NCBI GenBank assembly: GCA_905479535.1
Contig: CAJQMW010000072.1
Span: 1 to 10,174 of the forward strand
DNA length: 10,174 bases
Direction of reading: 5' to 3'
DNA from: an uncultured Maribacter sp.
GTDB taxonomy: Bacteria; Bacteroidota; Bacteroidia; Flavobacteriales; Flavobacteriaceae
The number at the start of each line of letters is the position of its first letter. Position 1 is the first letter of the stretch. Shown piece after piece: positions 1-6,944 of the stretch. The translations under genes and the position numbers were made by a program. The notes below the pieces were generated by a model. That model was not told the origin of the DNA, searched no databases, and saw only the letters and a list, made by a program, of their open reading frames with translations.

Positions 1-66
1 GGAACCGTCAAAACAAGAAATCGAAGTTGCATTTCCCAATTACGGGAGAACATGGAAGCTAAATAA
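1..66 (+). CDS. ECF sigma-70 family RNA polymerase sigma factor, C-terminal end only
   Basis: Only the last 21 codons are in the window. They read GTVKTRNRSCISQLRENMEAK and stop at 64-66. The GTVKTR...LR pattern is the recognition helix of sigma region 4.2, which contacts the -35-like element of target promoters. The identity is supported by the next gene, an RskA-type anti-sigma factor that starts at the base right after this stop codon. Zero spacing implies co-transcription and probably translational coupling, the usual way to keep sigma and anti-sigma amounts matched. The rest of the gene lies upstream, so the sigma subgroup cannot be assigned; a SigK-like ECF factor is the expectation from the RskA partner. 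Confidence 0.82.
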   Translation, partial: GTVKTRNRSCISQLRENMEAK

Positions 67-864
67 ATGGATGTTAAGAAATACATAACGTCAGGCATAT
101 TGGAACTCTACGTTGCTGGAGTCCTTTCAGAAAAAGAAAATCTGGAAGTGCATGCCAATGCCATGGAATATCCAGAGATTTTAACTGAAATAGAAGCGAT
201 AGAAGCCGCCATTTTGGAATTGACGGCAAAAGCGTCCTCGGTTAAACCACATTCCTTCCAAAGCGTTAAACTTAAAATTGATGACGACGGACCAAAAGTA
301 ATCCCTATTTCCAAGGATAAAGACTCCAATTGGACTCAATATCTTGGTTGGGCCGCCTCTATCTTATTGGCCATAGGTTTATTTATGGTTTACAATCAAA
401 ATAAGGTACTGCAATCTGAACTTGAAGTGGTAGAGTTTGAGAATAATAGATTGGAGCAGCAAATAGCGGATTCCGATACCTCCTTGAAAAAAACGAAATC
501 ACTTTTAAATACGATAAGGGATAAAGATATAACGGTAGTACCTTTGGGCGGACAAACCGTATCCCCTACCTCCTACGCCAAAGCCTATTGGAACAAACAG
601 GAAGAAAAAGTTTTTATAGATGCGCAAGGACTACCAGAACCACCGGACGGATTTGTTTATCAAGTTTGGTCGCTTAAACTATCACCTCTAACCCCTACCA
701 GTATGGGACTTTTGGAAGACTTTGCAATGGATGAGAACAAGGTTTTTGCTTTGAACAATCCAAACGAATCCGAAGCATTCGGTATAACCTTGGAGCCGGC
801 CGGTGGAAGCGAATCGCCTAACCTGGAACAGTTGTACACCTTAGGGGTAGTATCCACATCATAA
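67..864 (+). CDS. RskA-type transmembrane anti-sigma factor
   Basis: This 265-residue protein is a single-pass inner-membrane anti-sigma factor that should hold the adjacent ECF sigma factor inactive. Residues 1-60 form a helical cytoplasmic sigma-binding part; the stretch SGILELYVAGVLSEKEN is typical of flavobacterial members, and no HxxxCxxC zinc site is present. A hydrophobic helix spans about residues 92-109. It is followed by a charged, probably coiled-coil segment (110-150), then the periplasmic RskA domain (about 155-262) with its two hallmark stretches, LPEPPDGFVYQVWSL (189-203) and FGITLEPAGGSESPN (238-252). In this family, release of sigma needs regulated proteolysis of the membrane segment. 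The signal sensed cannot be read from the sequence. The ATG directly after the sigma stop fixes the start. Confidence 0.88.
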   Translation: MDVKKYITSGILELYVAGVLSEKENLEVHANAMEYPEILTEIEAIEAAILELTAKASSVKPHSFQSVKLKIDDDGPKVIPISKDKDSNWTQYLGWAASILLAIGLFMVYNQNKVLQSELEVVEFENNRLEQQIADSDTSLKKTKSLLNTIRDKDITVVPLGGQTVSPTSYAKAYWNKQEEKVFIDAQGLPEPPDGFVYQVWSLKLSPLTPTSMGLLEDFAMDENKVFALNNPNESEAFGITLEPAGGSESPNLEQLYTLGVVSTS

Positions 865-915
865 TAGTTTTTACAATTCACCACCTCCAAAAGAATTTTT
901 TCATATTTGTCCGCT

Positions 916-1100
916 ATGGATTTAAAGAAACTTTTTGGGACAGTACTTACACTTCTAGCTATAGGAGGTTTGCTCTACGCAGCAATTTTATTCGGTAATG
1001 GCACAGGCGGCACCAAGGCCCAAATTGTATATGCGTTTTAGGTGCCATATTTTTCTTTTCGGGAAAAGGGCTTATCCGGACTGCAAAATCAAGCGAATAA
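916..1100 (+). pseudogene. Small two-helix membrane protein gene, frameshifted
   Basis: An ATG at 916 opens a 41-codon frame that begins MDLKKLFGTVLTLLAIGG, holds one transmembrane helix, and stops at TAG 1039-1041. The next frame continues directly, from a Leu codon at 1038-1040, as LGAIFFFSGKGLIRTAKSSE and stops at 1098-1100. Joined, the two parts give a protein of about 61 residues with two hydrophobic helices and a short Gly/Thr-rich loop. This shape resembles small flavobacterial membrane proteins of unknown function that I recall only loosely. The break sits at a four-T run (1036-1039), where one extra T would restore a single frame. A sequencing error, true decay or a -1 ribosomal frameshift are all possible. 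Upstream, CATATTTG at 902-909 resembles a -7 element and would make the mRNA nearly leaderless. Confidence 0.6.
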
Positions 1101-1124
1101 CTAATTCTTGTAAAAATATTTCAT

Positions 1125-2186
1125 TCAGATATCCTTTGTTACCCTGTGGAGGCGAAGTGTTTTGACCAACCATTTGGGTAGCGGCTTTTCGTGGTTTCTC
1201 TTTTTCAAGTTCAGGTATAGCCCCACTGCTTTTAAAATAGGTACTTTATGCGTTTCCACAAATTCAATCAGTGTCCCGTCCGGATCTTCAACGTAACTAA
1301 AATGACCGGCAGCATCACCCATGTCAAAACCCTTGGCGCTATCCACGGTAAACGGATGGTTTATTGATGCAGCTTTTTCCCTTAACTTATTCATACCATG
1401 AACGTCAAAACAGATATGGATATATCCTAGATCTCCCCAGAGTCTGTTTTTATAAATTTTATTTGGTGTTCTATCTAGGGCTTGTACCAGTTCCAATTGT
1501 GTGGCACCCAAAAGTTCTCCAAAGCCACCGACCTTATCCCTTTTTCGGGAAATAATCACCCGTCTAAACTTCTCTATTTTATCGGAAATGTGGGCTATGG
1601 GAAGTGATAGTATTTCATCAACCAGAACCTTTGAATATCCTAAAAGCTCACGATAAAAGGACATGGAAGCCTTTATATCAGAAACTCCAATGACCGCTCC
1701 TATAACGCCTCCGGAAACGGACCCCGTAGTTGTAAACGAACAATCGTCCTGTACGACCTGCACAAGGTTTCCCCATGGGTCATTAAAATGGAAGAACAGA
1801 TCCTGCGAATTTGGCCGGAATATTTTGGAAAGATACCCTAGTCCTAATTTTTGAAGCGACTCGTGGGATTGGTTGATATCAATGCTTTTTATTTTCATGG
1901 CATTTATCCCTAAATCTCCCAATAGAATAGGGTTCTCGGGAGGATTTGGAACTCGATCTTTGAATTGCCAGATTTCCAAACCGCCCCCACCGCGCATGTT
2001 CAGTGAAAGATACGCATCCCTTCTTTCTGGTTTGCCATCCGTATATCGTGTCATTAGACTGGCCGTAGCCTCATCATGGAACAGGAGAATATCAAAACCT
2101 AAGTGCTTACGGTACCAGTTAAACACCTCTTTGGCATTGGAGACACCTATGCCTATTTGTTGTATGCCGTTTATGATTACATCCAT
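1125..2186 (-). CDS. Two-domain VOC-superfamily (glyoxalase/extradiol dioxygenase-fold) protein
   Basis: The 353-residue protein holds four beta-alpha-beta-beta-beta modules in two VOC domains, about 7-147 and 161-312, plus a basic C-terminal tail rich in Lys/Arg/Leu. Domain hallmarks are IGIGVSNAKEVFNWYRKHLGF, NDPWGNLVQVV (135-145), GAVIGVSDIKASMSFYRELLGY and DPDGTLIEFVETH (301-313). In two-domain VOC enzymes the metal is normally held by His, His and Glu of the C-terminal domain. Here the second His (H257) and the Glu (E308) are present, but the first His position is Gly (about G163); the equivalent N-terminal sites are also lost (Q10, Q143). Metal binding may thus be altered or absent, and the substrate is unknown. 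Its ATG overlaps the stop of the upstream glycosyltransferase by one base (TAATG), so the two are probably translated together. Calling it a dioxygenase would go beyond the evidence. Confidence 0.82.
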   Translation of the reverse strand: MDVIINGIQQIGIGVSNAKEVFNWYRKHLGFDILLFHDEATASLMTRYTDGKPERRDAYLSLNMRGGGGLEIWQFKDRVPNPPENPILLGDLGINAMKIKSIDINQSHESLQKLGLGYLSKIFRPNSQDLFFHFNDPWGNLVQVVQDDCSFTTTGSVSGGVIGAVIGVSDIKASMSFYRELLGYSKVLVDEILSLPIAHISDKIEKFRRVIISRKRDKVGGFGELLGATQLELVQALDRTPNKIYKNRLWGDLGYIHICFDVHGMNKLREKAASINHPFTVDSAKGFDMGDAAGHFSYVEDPDGTLIEFVETHKVPILKAVGLYLNLKKRNHEKPLPKWLVKTLRLHRVTKDI

Positions 2187-2878
2187 TAGGAAACACGAAG
2201 TAATCTATCGTGTAAGTATTTTAATTTCTTACCGGGATATCCCAAATTAAAAAGTGCGACCAGTAATAAATTGGATAGGTTAACCCTTACGTAGGAGTTT
2301 TTTTCATATTTACGTGCAGATACGATAAGGTCGTTCTGAACGATTCTATAAGGTACCTTGTTCTTTTTCATCCTTTTAAAGAACTCAAAATCCTCCATTA
2401 ATAGTTGTTCCTCATTAAACCTACCCAAGTCTTCAAAAACTGACTTACGTATAAATAAACACTGGTCTCCCCCACCCGTAAAAATGCTATCCTTTCCCGT
2501 GAAAGAGGCATTCATCCTTAAAAAGAAATTTTCTTTGTCGAACTTATAGGAAAAAAAGCCGGCATCATATCCACTTTTAATGGTCCTTTGGATGTCGTTC
2601 AAAAAAGATTTTGGCGGTCTTACATCGGCATGCAAGAAAACCAAAATATCACCATTGGCAATTTTTGAAGCTTCGTTCATCTGCGATGCCCTACCCTTCT
2701 TTGTACAATTTAAAAACCGCACTTCGGTACTATCCTCAGCTTTGGGACTATAATTGCTTTCTGGAGACAAAGCAACTATTATTTGGCTAGCATCAATACC
2801 TTTCAACCAAGAAAGCTCGTTTATCAAGTTTCTTAAATTATCCTTCTCCTTGTGCACAGGAATGATTATGCTCGTCAT
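2186..2878 (-). CDS. TIGR04283-type family 2 glycosyltransferase (arsenosugar-associated family)
   Basis: This 230-residue GT-A fold transferase lacks a signal peptide and is likely cytoplasmic. It begins MTSIIIPVHKEKDNL, the nucleotide-sugar binding start of GT2 enzymes. It then shows the signatures of the short TIGR04283 group: RASQMNEA (63-70), FLHADVRPP (81-89, where HAD takes the place of the metal-binding DxD), GGGDQCLFIRK (135-145), LLMEDFEFFKR (159-169) and VSARKYE (186-192). Full length fits the family. The family was named for its occurrence beside radical SAM proteins and is now often labelled arsenosugar biosynthesis glycosyltransferase. No arsM, arsS or TIGR04282 partner is visible here, so the actual acceptor is unknown. 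It is first in a two-gene unit with the VOC protein and diverges from the DUF547 gene across 246 bases. Confidence 0.85.
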   Translation of the reverse strand: MTSIIIPVHKEKDNLRNLINELSWLKGIDASQIIVALSPESNYSPKAEDSTEVRFLNCTKKGRASQMNEASKIANGDILVFLHADVRPPKSFLNDIQRTIKSGYDAGFFSYKFDKENFFLRMNASFTGKDSIFTGGGDQCLFIRKSVFEDLGRFNEEQLLMEDFEFFKRMKKNKVPYRIVQNDLIVSARKYEKNSYVRVNLSNLLLVALFNLGYPGKKLKYLHDRLLRVS

Positions 2879-2982
2879 AGATGTTATTCTTGGGGGGGCG
2901 TGTTAATCTCAGACCAAAGGCTTAAAATTTGATGTTATGCAAATCTCCCGTTAAATCTACGTAATAAGTATGAATAGGGTTT

Positions 2983-2990
2983 CAAAATTA
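2983..2990 (-). promoter_or_regulatory. Possible -7 element for the glycosyltransferase/VOC unit
   Basis: Read on the minus strand this is TAATTTTG, a full match to the Bacteroidota -7 consensus TAnnTTTG. It lies about 105 bases upstream of the glycosyltransferase start. I see no convincing TTTG at the -33 position, which is why confidence is low. Confidence 0.3.
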
Positions 2991-3083
2991 TATAATTAAG
3001 GAGTGTTCTTTGGTAAAACGGTTTACGTAAAAACCATGAAAGTTTCAATTCTTTTTCCGACTCATTTTCCAAACCTATAGCGT

Positions 3084-3091
3084 TATCTTTA
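3084..3091 (+). promoter_or_regulatory. Possible -7 element for the DUF547 gene
   Basis: TATCTTTA matches TAnnTTTG in all but the last base and ends 33 bases before the DUF547 ATG, a sensible distance. The -33 region is only T-rich, with no clear TTTG. The element overlaps the third TACGTAA motif by two bases, so a protein bound there could block or assist RNA polymerase. Confidence 0.35.
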
Positions 3092-3124
3092 CGTAAGTTC
3101 TAACGAACAAATACAGCTCGCATT

Positions 3125-3910
3125 ATGAATAAGTATTCTATCCCATCTCTACTGCTAATGGTATTCTTAGCCTTTGGAAACTATATGACGGGCCAAAGAA
3201 ATGCCTCCTCGGATGTTAATTTCCATGAGCTTTCGGAAGATTTGGTTAGGCGGGTAAAAATGGATAAAGACACAAAGGAAATCCAAGAAACCTTGGCAAA
3301 TACTACAATCAAGGAATTGGGGAGAAAACTGGACTCTGATGCCAAAAAATTGGCTTTCTGGGTTAATATTTATAATGGGTTCGTTCAAGTTATTCTAAAA
3401 GATAATCCGGATTTGTACAATAATAGGGGTAGTTTCTTTAAAAAAGAGCAAATAAATATTGCAGGGGAAATGATTTCTTTCGCAAAAATAGAACATGGTC
3501 TCATTAGAAAGTCTCAATGGGAATATGGTTTGGGAATGATCAGGAAATGGTTTCCAAACAAATTCGAACGTAAATTGCGTGTTGATGAAAGGGATTATCG
3601 GATTCATTTTGCCCTAAACTGCGGTGCTAAAGACTGCCCCCCAGTGGCGATTTATGAATGGGAACGTTTGGATGAGCAGTTTGATGAGGGAACTAAGCGG
3701 TATCTGGAACGGACAACGGACTACAATAGCGAGAAGAAAGAAGTAGCGGTCACCTCTTTATTCAATTGGTTTCGAGGAGATTTTGGCTGTAAAAGTGGAG
3801 TGAAGGATATATTGAAGAACTACGGGTTAATCCCCACAACAAAAGGAATAGACGTTACTTATAAAAACTACGATTGGACCTTAGATCTAGATAATTTCAT
3901 AGACCTCTAA
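3125..3910 (+). CDS. Exported DUF547 domain protein
   Basis: This 261-residue protein starts with a Sec-type signal peptide (about 1-23: Lys, a hydrophobic core SLLLMVFLAFG, then MTGQ), so it is periplasmic or surface-located. The rest is a DUF547 domain. Its recognisable blocks are AFWVNIYNGFVQVIL (77-91), IAGEMISFAKIEHGLIR (112-128), RIHFALNCGAKDCPP (159-173), LFNWFRGDFG (212-221) and the closing YDWTLD (249-254). The domain carries the conserved IEH motif and the cysteine pair C166/C171. Its biochemical activity is not established as far as I know. The gene stands alone on the plus strand, divergent from the glycosyltransferase/VOC unit, with which it may share control. Its 3' end abuts the truncated end of the outer-membrane protein pseudogene on the other strand. 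Confidence 0.85.
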   Translation: MNKYSIPSLLLMVFLAFGNYMTGQRNASSDVNFHELSEDLVRRVKMDKDTKEIQETLANTTIKELGRKLDSDAKKLAFWVNIYNGFVQVILKDNPDLYNNRGSFFKKEQINIAGEMISFAKIEHGLIRKSQWEYGLGMIRKWFPNKFERKLRVDERDYRIHFALNCGAKDCPPVAIYEWERLDEQFDEGTKRYLERTTDYNSEKKEVAVTSLFNWFRGDFGCKSGVKDILKNYGLIPTTKGIDVTYKNYDWTLDLDNFIDL

Positions 3911-4574
3911 ATTTAGAATGCCCATTATAGAAAAAGCCCTCTAAATACCAACCCTTTGTAGAAAAAAAATGTTATCATTTGTATCATAAAGTGCTAGGAG
4001 TCCAAAATTGGATTTGGTTCCTCCCCCTTTGCCAATTTCATTCGAATTATCCAAAAGCCCCCGGTTCCGGTTCCAATACATGGTAACCATCAAACCCATA
4101 ACCCAAACCAAGGGAAAACTTTGGTAGAAGTTCCCGATATGCCCCTAAGCGGAATCTTGGAGAATCCGCTGTATACGTTTCTCTATTATCCGCTTCTGAA
4201 TTTATCCCTACCAAAAATGGTTATAGAAATATTTATAATACCCTAGCCCCCTTTTAACCGCCATTTATCTTCATTAGAATAGAGCTCATAGGGTACGAAC
4301 AATAGGAATTGTTTTTTATGGTGAGCGTTAGACCTCATTGAATTGAGTATGGTCCAGTGGTTACTTCATCACCGGGCATGCTAAAGGTAGAAAGTCCCAG
4401 TACACCATATCCTAAACCGGTTTCCGGCAAGTAAAACACTACTGGAAGCACGTTGACTTTAAAATTTTTGATGGTTTGGATGGTACCATTACTCTGTTGT
4501 GGGGCTTGCCCCTTGAGTACCGTGTTTCCCGTCAAAAAGAACAGGAAACAAGTACAAATGCCTTCTTTAACCAT
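3911..4574 (-). pseudogene. Decayed, 3'-truncated BamA/TamA-like outer-membrane protein gene
   Basis: The start is still readable: ATG at 4574, a signal-peptide-like segment ending near VLKGQAPQ, then VNVLPVVFYLPETGLGYGVLG, the opening strand pattern of BamA/TamA-type barrels. A TGA at 4335-4337 breaks it. Beyond that, homologous sequence continues in changing frames: FLLFVPYELYSNEDKWRLKG (about 4308-4249), LGYYKYFYNHF (4246-4214), INSEADNRETYTADSPRFRL (4205-4146), AYRELLPKFSLGLGYGFDGY (4142-4083), DNSNEIGKGGGTKSNFGLLA (4051-3992) and WYLEGFFYNGH (3950-3918). Shifts fall at or near homopolymers: A-run 4312-4317, G-run 4247-4251, T-run 4213-4217, around 4051-4061, and G-run 3952-3954. Only about 215 codons remain; the rest of the barrel is missing where the DUF547 gene ends. 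The family assignment is from motif recall. Confidence 0.82.
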
Positions 4575-4614
4575 GCTTCCAATGTAATAACTTCCGTTTA
4601 CTATTACCTGTTTT

Positions 4615-4648
4615 TTTGAAGTAAATACTAACGAGAATGGTAAATTTG
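4615..4648 (+). promoter_or_regulatory. Bacteroidota-type promoter for the MMPL/RND transporter
   Basis: TTTG at 4615-4618 and TAAATTTG at 4641-4648 match the -33 and -7 consensus (TTTG and TAnnTTTG), separated by 22 bases, toward the long end of the usual range. Transcription would begin near 4655, leaving a leader of about 30 bases before the ATG at 4685. This is the clearest promoter in the window. Confidence 0.65.
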
Positions 4649-4684
4649 CACTGGAAATAAAAATACGTTCCCTTTGGTTTTACC

Positions 4685-6928
4685 ATGACCAGTTTTCGCT
4701 ATCTAAAAATATTGTTCATTGCCATTTTCGTTGGTCTTGGTGCGCTCTCGGTAACCGTCTTGGACAATCTTAAATTTTCTTTTGATTTTAGTCAATTTTT
4801 TCCAGAAGAAGACCCGGACCTTTCCTTTTATAACGATTTTGTGGAGGAATTTGGTACGGACGATAATTTTTTGCTCATCGCCTTAGTAAATGATTCCACG
4901 GTCTTTGATCAAGGGTTTCTAAATCGGTTTCATGCTTTTGCAACCGAAAGTCAGGGTTTTAATCATGTAACCGGAAGTTCTTCTTTGACTACCTTATCCT
5001 ATCCGTTAAAGACATCGTTTGGCTATACGGCACTCCCCGTCATCCATAGGGATGATTCCGCTCAATATAAAAAGGACTGGAAAAAACTAAAGGAAGATTC
5101 TCTTTTCATCAATGTCTTGATCGATGAAAAATCAAAATCTTTAGTGGTCGCCTTGCAAACCGAGGACAACTTGGACTACAAGGAATCCGAGGTGTTACTT
5201 GGCCAGATACGAAGTTCTTTAAGCGAACATCAGCTTGATAATTACCATATTTTGGGTAGGGCTTTTTTTTATGAAGCCATAGTAGAAATGCAAAAGAGTG
5301 AGGTGTTGAAGACGACCATAGTCGCCTCTATCCTGGTATTCATAATTCTGTTATTGGTATACCGCAGTGTTCCCGTTGTTTTGATTTCGGTTTTTTCAAT
5401 AAGCATGTCCCTGTTGCTTTTTTTAGGGCTGCTCTCCATTCTGGGAAAAGAACTTAATGCACTGGCGGCTTTCTATCCCGTTCTCATGCTTATTGTAGGC
5501 ACCTCGGACGTAATACATGTAACGGACAGTTTTATTCGCAAGATTCAAAGTGGCACGGACCGATATGTGGCCATTCTTGCTTCGTTAAAGGAGGTCGGTA
5601 TGACCACGCTCCTCACCTCTGTTACCACGGCCATTGGGTTCATTACACTATTATCCTCAAGACTGGTAAGTATCCAGGATTTTGGCATCAATGCAGCCCT
5701 GGGGGTCATTGTGGCGTACATTACCGTAATTTTTTTAACGGGTTCCTTATTGATAACCATGCCCGAAAAGAAGTTAATTGGCCGTAAGAGCGTCTCTAAA
5801 AAATGGAGCCGCTATTTATTGGCCATCAATATATTCACTAAAAAGTATCCTAATCCTATCATCTATGGCACCGTAGCGTTCACACTTGCCTGTCTGTTGG
5901 GCATCTACCTCATTGGTACGAACTACGAATTCAAACAAACACTTCCTAATAATAGCCAGATTGCGGCCGATTTTGAGTTCTTTCAAAAAAACTACGCTGG
6001 ATTCCGTCCGTTAGAAATAGCCATTATAGCGAAAGATGATTATAAAGTGACGGACTTTATCGCTGCCAAGGAAATTGAGAAATTAAACCTTTACCTAAAG
6101 GGAATTAAGAGTATCGGGAACTTACAATCCTCTAATTTGGCATACAAGGTGATGCATAAGGCCAACAACCTGAACAAATCCCAATTCTTTGCCTTGCCAA
6201 ATGACGAGGGTACTTTTGAACGTTATAAGAAGGATGCTAAAAAATTGGTGCGGAAACATTTTGATGGGTTCGTAAATTCAACAGAAACAAGGGCACGTAT
6301 TAATGGACGGTTACAAGATGTAGGTACCGATAGCTTGAAAACCATTTATACCCAAATAAGCGGTTTTGCTTCAACCCATTTAGATACGACCGTAGTTACG
6401 GCTAAAGTAACCGGAAAGAGCATGTTGTTGGACAAAAATTCCGAATACATACGCAGTAGCCTTCTGGAAGGGCTGTTCTATGGCCTATTGCTTATTGGTA
6501 TTATAATGGCTTTGGTCTTTAGGGATTTTAAAATGTTCCTGATTTCCTTAGTACCCAATATGCTGCCGATTATGTTCGCAGGTGCTATACTAGGATTTTT
6601 GGGGATTCCGCTAGAAGCCTCTTTATCGGTAGTGTTCGCCATAGTTTTTGGGATAGCCGTAGACGACACCATTCACTTTTTGGGTAAATATAAATTAGGT
6701 ATTTCTCAAGGTCTTACGAAAGAAAAAGCAATTGAAAGGACATTCTCACATACGGGAAGAGCATTGGTAATAACTACCATTATTCTATTTTTCGGCTTTA
6801 TGGTACTGCTGTTTTCCATTCACCAACCGAGTATAACCATTGGTTTGATAATAAGCGTAACCCTTGTAACCGCACTCATTCTGGACCTCTTATTACTACC
6901 GGTCCTTTTAAGAAAATTTATAAAGTAA
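4685..6928 (+). CDS. MMPL/RND-superfamily transporter (HpnN/Patched-like architecture)
   Basis: This 747-residue inner-membrane protein has the duplicated RND layout. It starts with a helix at 7-25, then a large exported loop (about 27-205), then five helices (about 210-358). A second half repeats this: a helix at 392-411, a loop (about 412-590) and five helices (592-740). The paired helix-4 signatures are GTSDVIHVTDSF (272-283) and GIAVDDTIHFLGKYK (656-670), whose acidic residues D275, D660 and D661 are the candidate proton-relay residues of proton-driven RND proteins. At about 750 residues it is shorter than AcrB-type pumps (about 1,000) and fits the MMPL/HAE3 group that moves lipids or hydrophobic compounds. 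No membrane-fusion protein or TolC partner is adjacent, which also fits that group. The substrate cannot be inferred. Confidence 0.9.
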   Translation: MTSFRYLKILFIAIFVGLGALSVTVLDNLKFSFDFSQFFPEEDPDLSFYNDFVEEFGTDDNFLLIALVNDSTVFDQGFLNRFHAFATESQGFNHVTGSSSLTTLSYPLKTSFGYTALPVIHRDDSAQYKKDWKKLKEDSLFINVLIDEKSKSLVVALQTEDNLDYKESEVLLGQIRSSLSEHQLDNYHILGRAFFYEAIVEMQKSEVLKTTIVASILVFIILLLVYRSVPVVLISVFSISMSLLLFLGLLSILGKELNALAAFYPVLMLIVGTSDVIHVTDSFIRKIQSGTDRYVAILASLKEVGMTTLLTSVTTAIGFITLLSSRLVSIQDFGINAALGVIVAYITVIFLTGSLLITMPEKKLIGRKSVSKKWSRYLLAINIFTKKYPNPIIYGTVAFTLACLLGIYLIGTNYEFKQTLPNNSQIAADFEFFQKNYAGFRPLEIAIIAKDDYKVTDFIAAKEIEKLNLYLKGIKSIGNLQSSNLAYKVMHKANNLNKSQFFALPNDEGTFERYKKDAKKLVRKHFDGFVNSTETRARINGRLQDVGTDSLKTIYTQISGFASTHLDTTVVTAKVTGKSMLLDKNSEYIRSSLLEGLFYGLLLIGIIMALVFRDFKMFLISLVPNMLPIMFAGAILGFLGIPLEASLSVVFAIVFGIAVDDTIHFLGKYKLGISQGLTKEKAIERTFSHTGRALVITTIILFFGFMVLLFSIHQPSITIGLIISVTLVTALILDLLLLPVLLRKFIK

Positions 6929-6944
6929 GCAGTTAGAATATACT

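Larger units (their letters stand above)
2958..3096. repeat. Three TACGTAA motifs at exact 66-base spacing in the divergent intergenic region
   Basis: TACGTAA occurs at 2958-2964, 3024-3030 and 3090-3096, so successive copies are exactly 66 bases apart. The second and third copies extend to the perfect palindrome TTACGTAA. Similarity between the first two units continues downstream: ATGAA follows at the same offset in both (2970 and 3036), and GTTTCAA follows at nearly the same offset (2979 and 3042, a 3-base difference). The third unit keeps only the motif itself. The copies lie between the divergent glycosyltransferase and DUF547 genes, with the third overlapping the likely -7 region of the DUF547 promoter. 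An operator array or the remnant of a local duplication would both fit; no regulator can be named. Confidence 0.45.

Noticed and set aside
2183..2190. The one-base overlap of the glycosyltransferase and VOC genes as a possible gene break or fusion remnant
   Set aside because: TAATG overlaps are common in operons, and both proteins are full length with distinct folds.
1873..2250. A 125-codon plus-strand ORF
   Set aside because: It is antisense to the VOC gene and crosses the VOC/glycosyltransferase junction; both minus-strand genes have clear family motifs.
3960..3972. The A-run near the DUF547 3' end as a terminator tail
   Set aside because: No GC-rich stem precedes a U-rich tract on either strand here; the run is part of the decayed outer-membrane protein sequence.
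4335..4574. A 79-residue stand-alone hypothetical protein on the minus strand
   Set aside because: Its sequence is the start of a longer outer-membrane protein whose continuation is readable in other frames down to about 3911, so it is part of a pseudogene.
3911..4684. Signs of an insertion sequence or mobile element causing the pseudogene truncation
   Set aside because: I found no transposase remnant, terminal inverted repeats or target duplication at either end; a simple deletion explains the lost 3' half.
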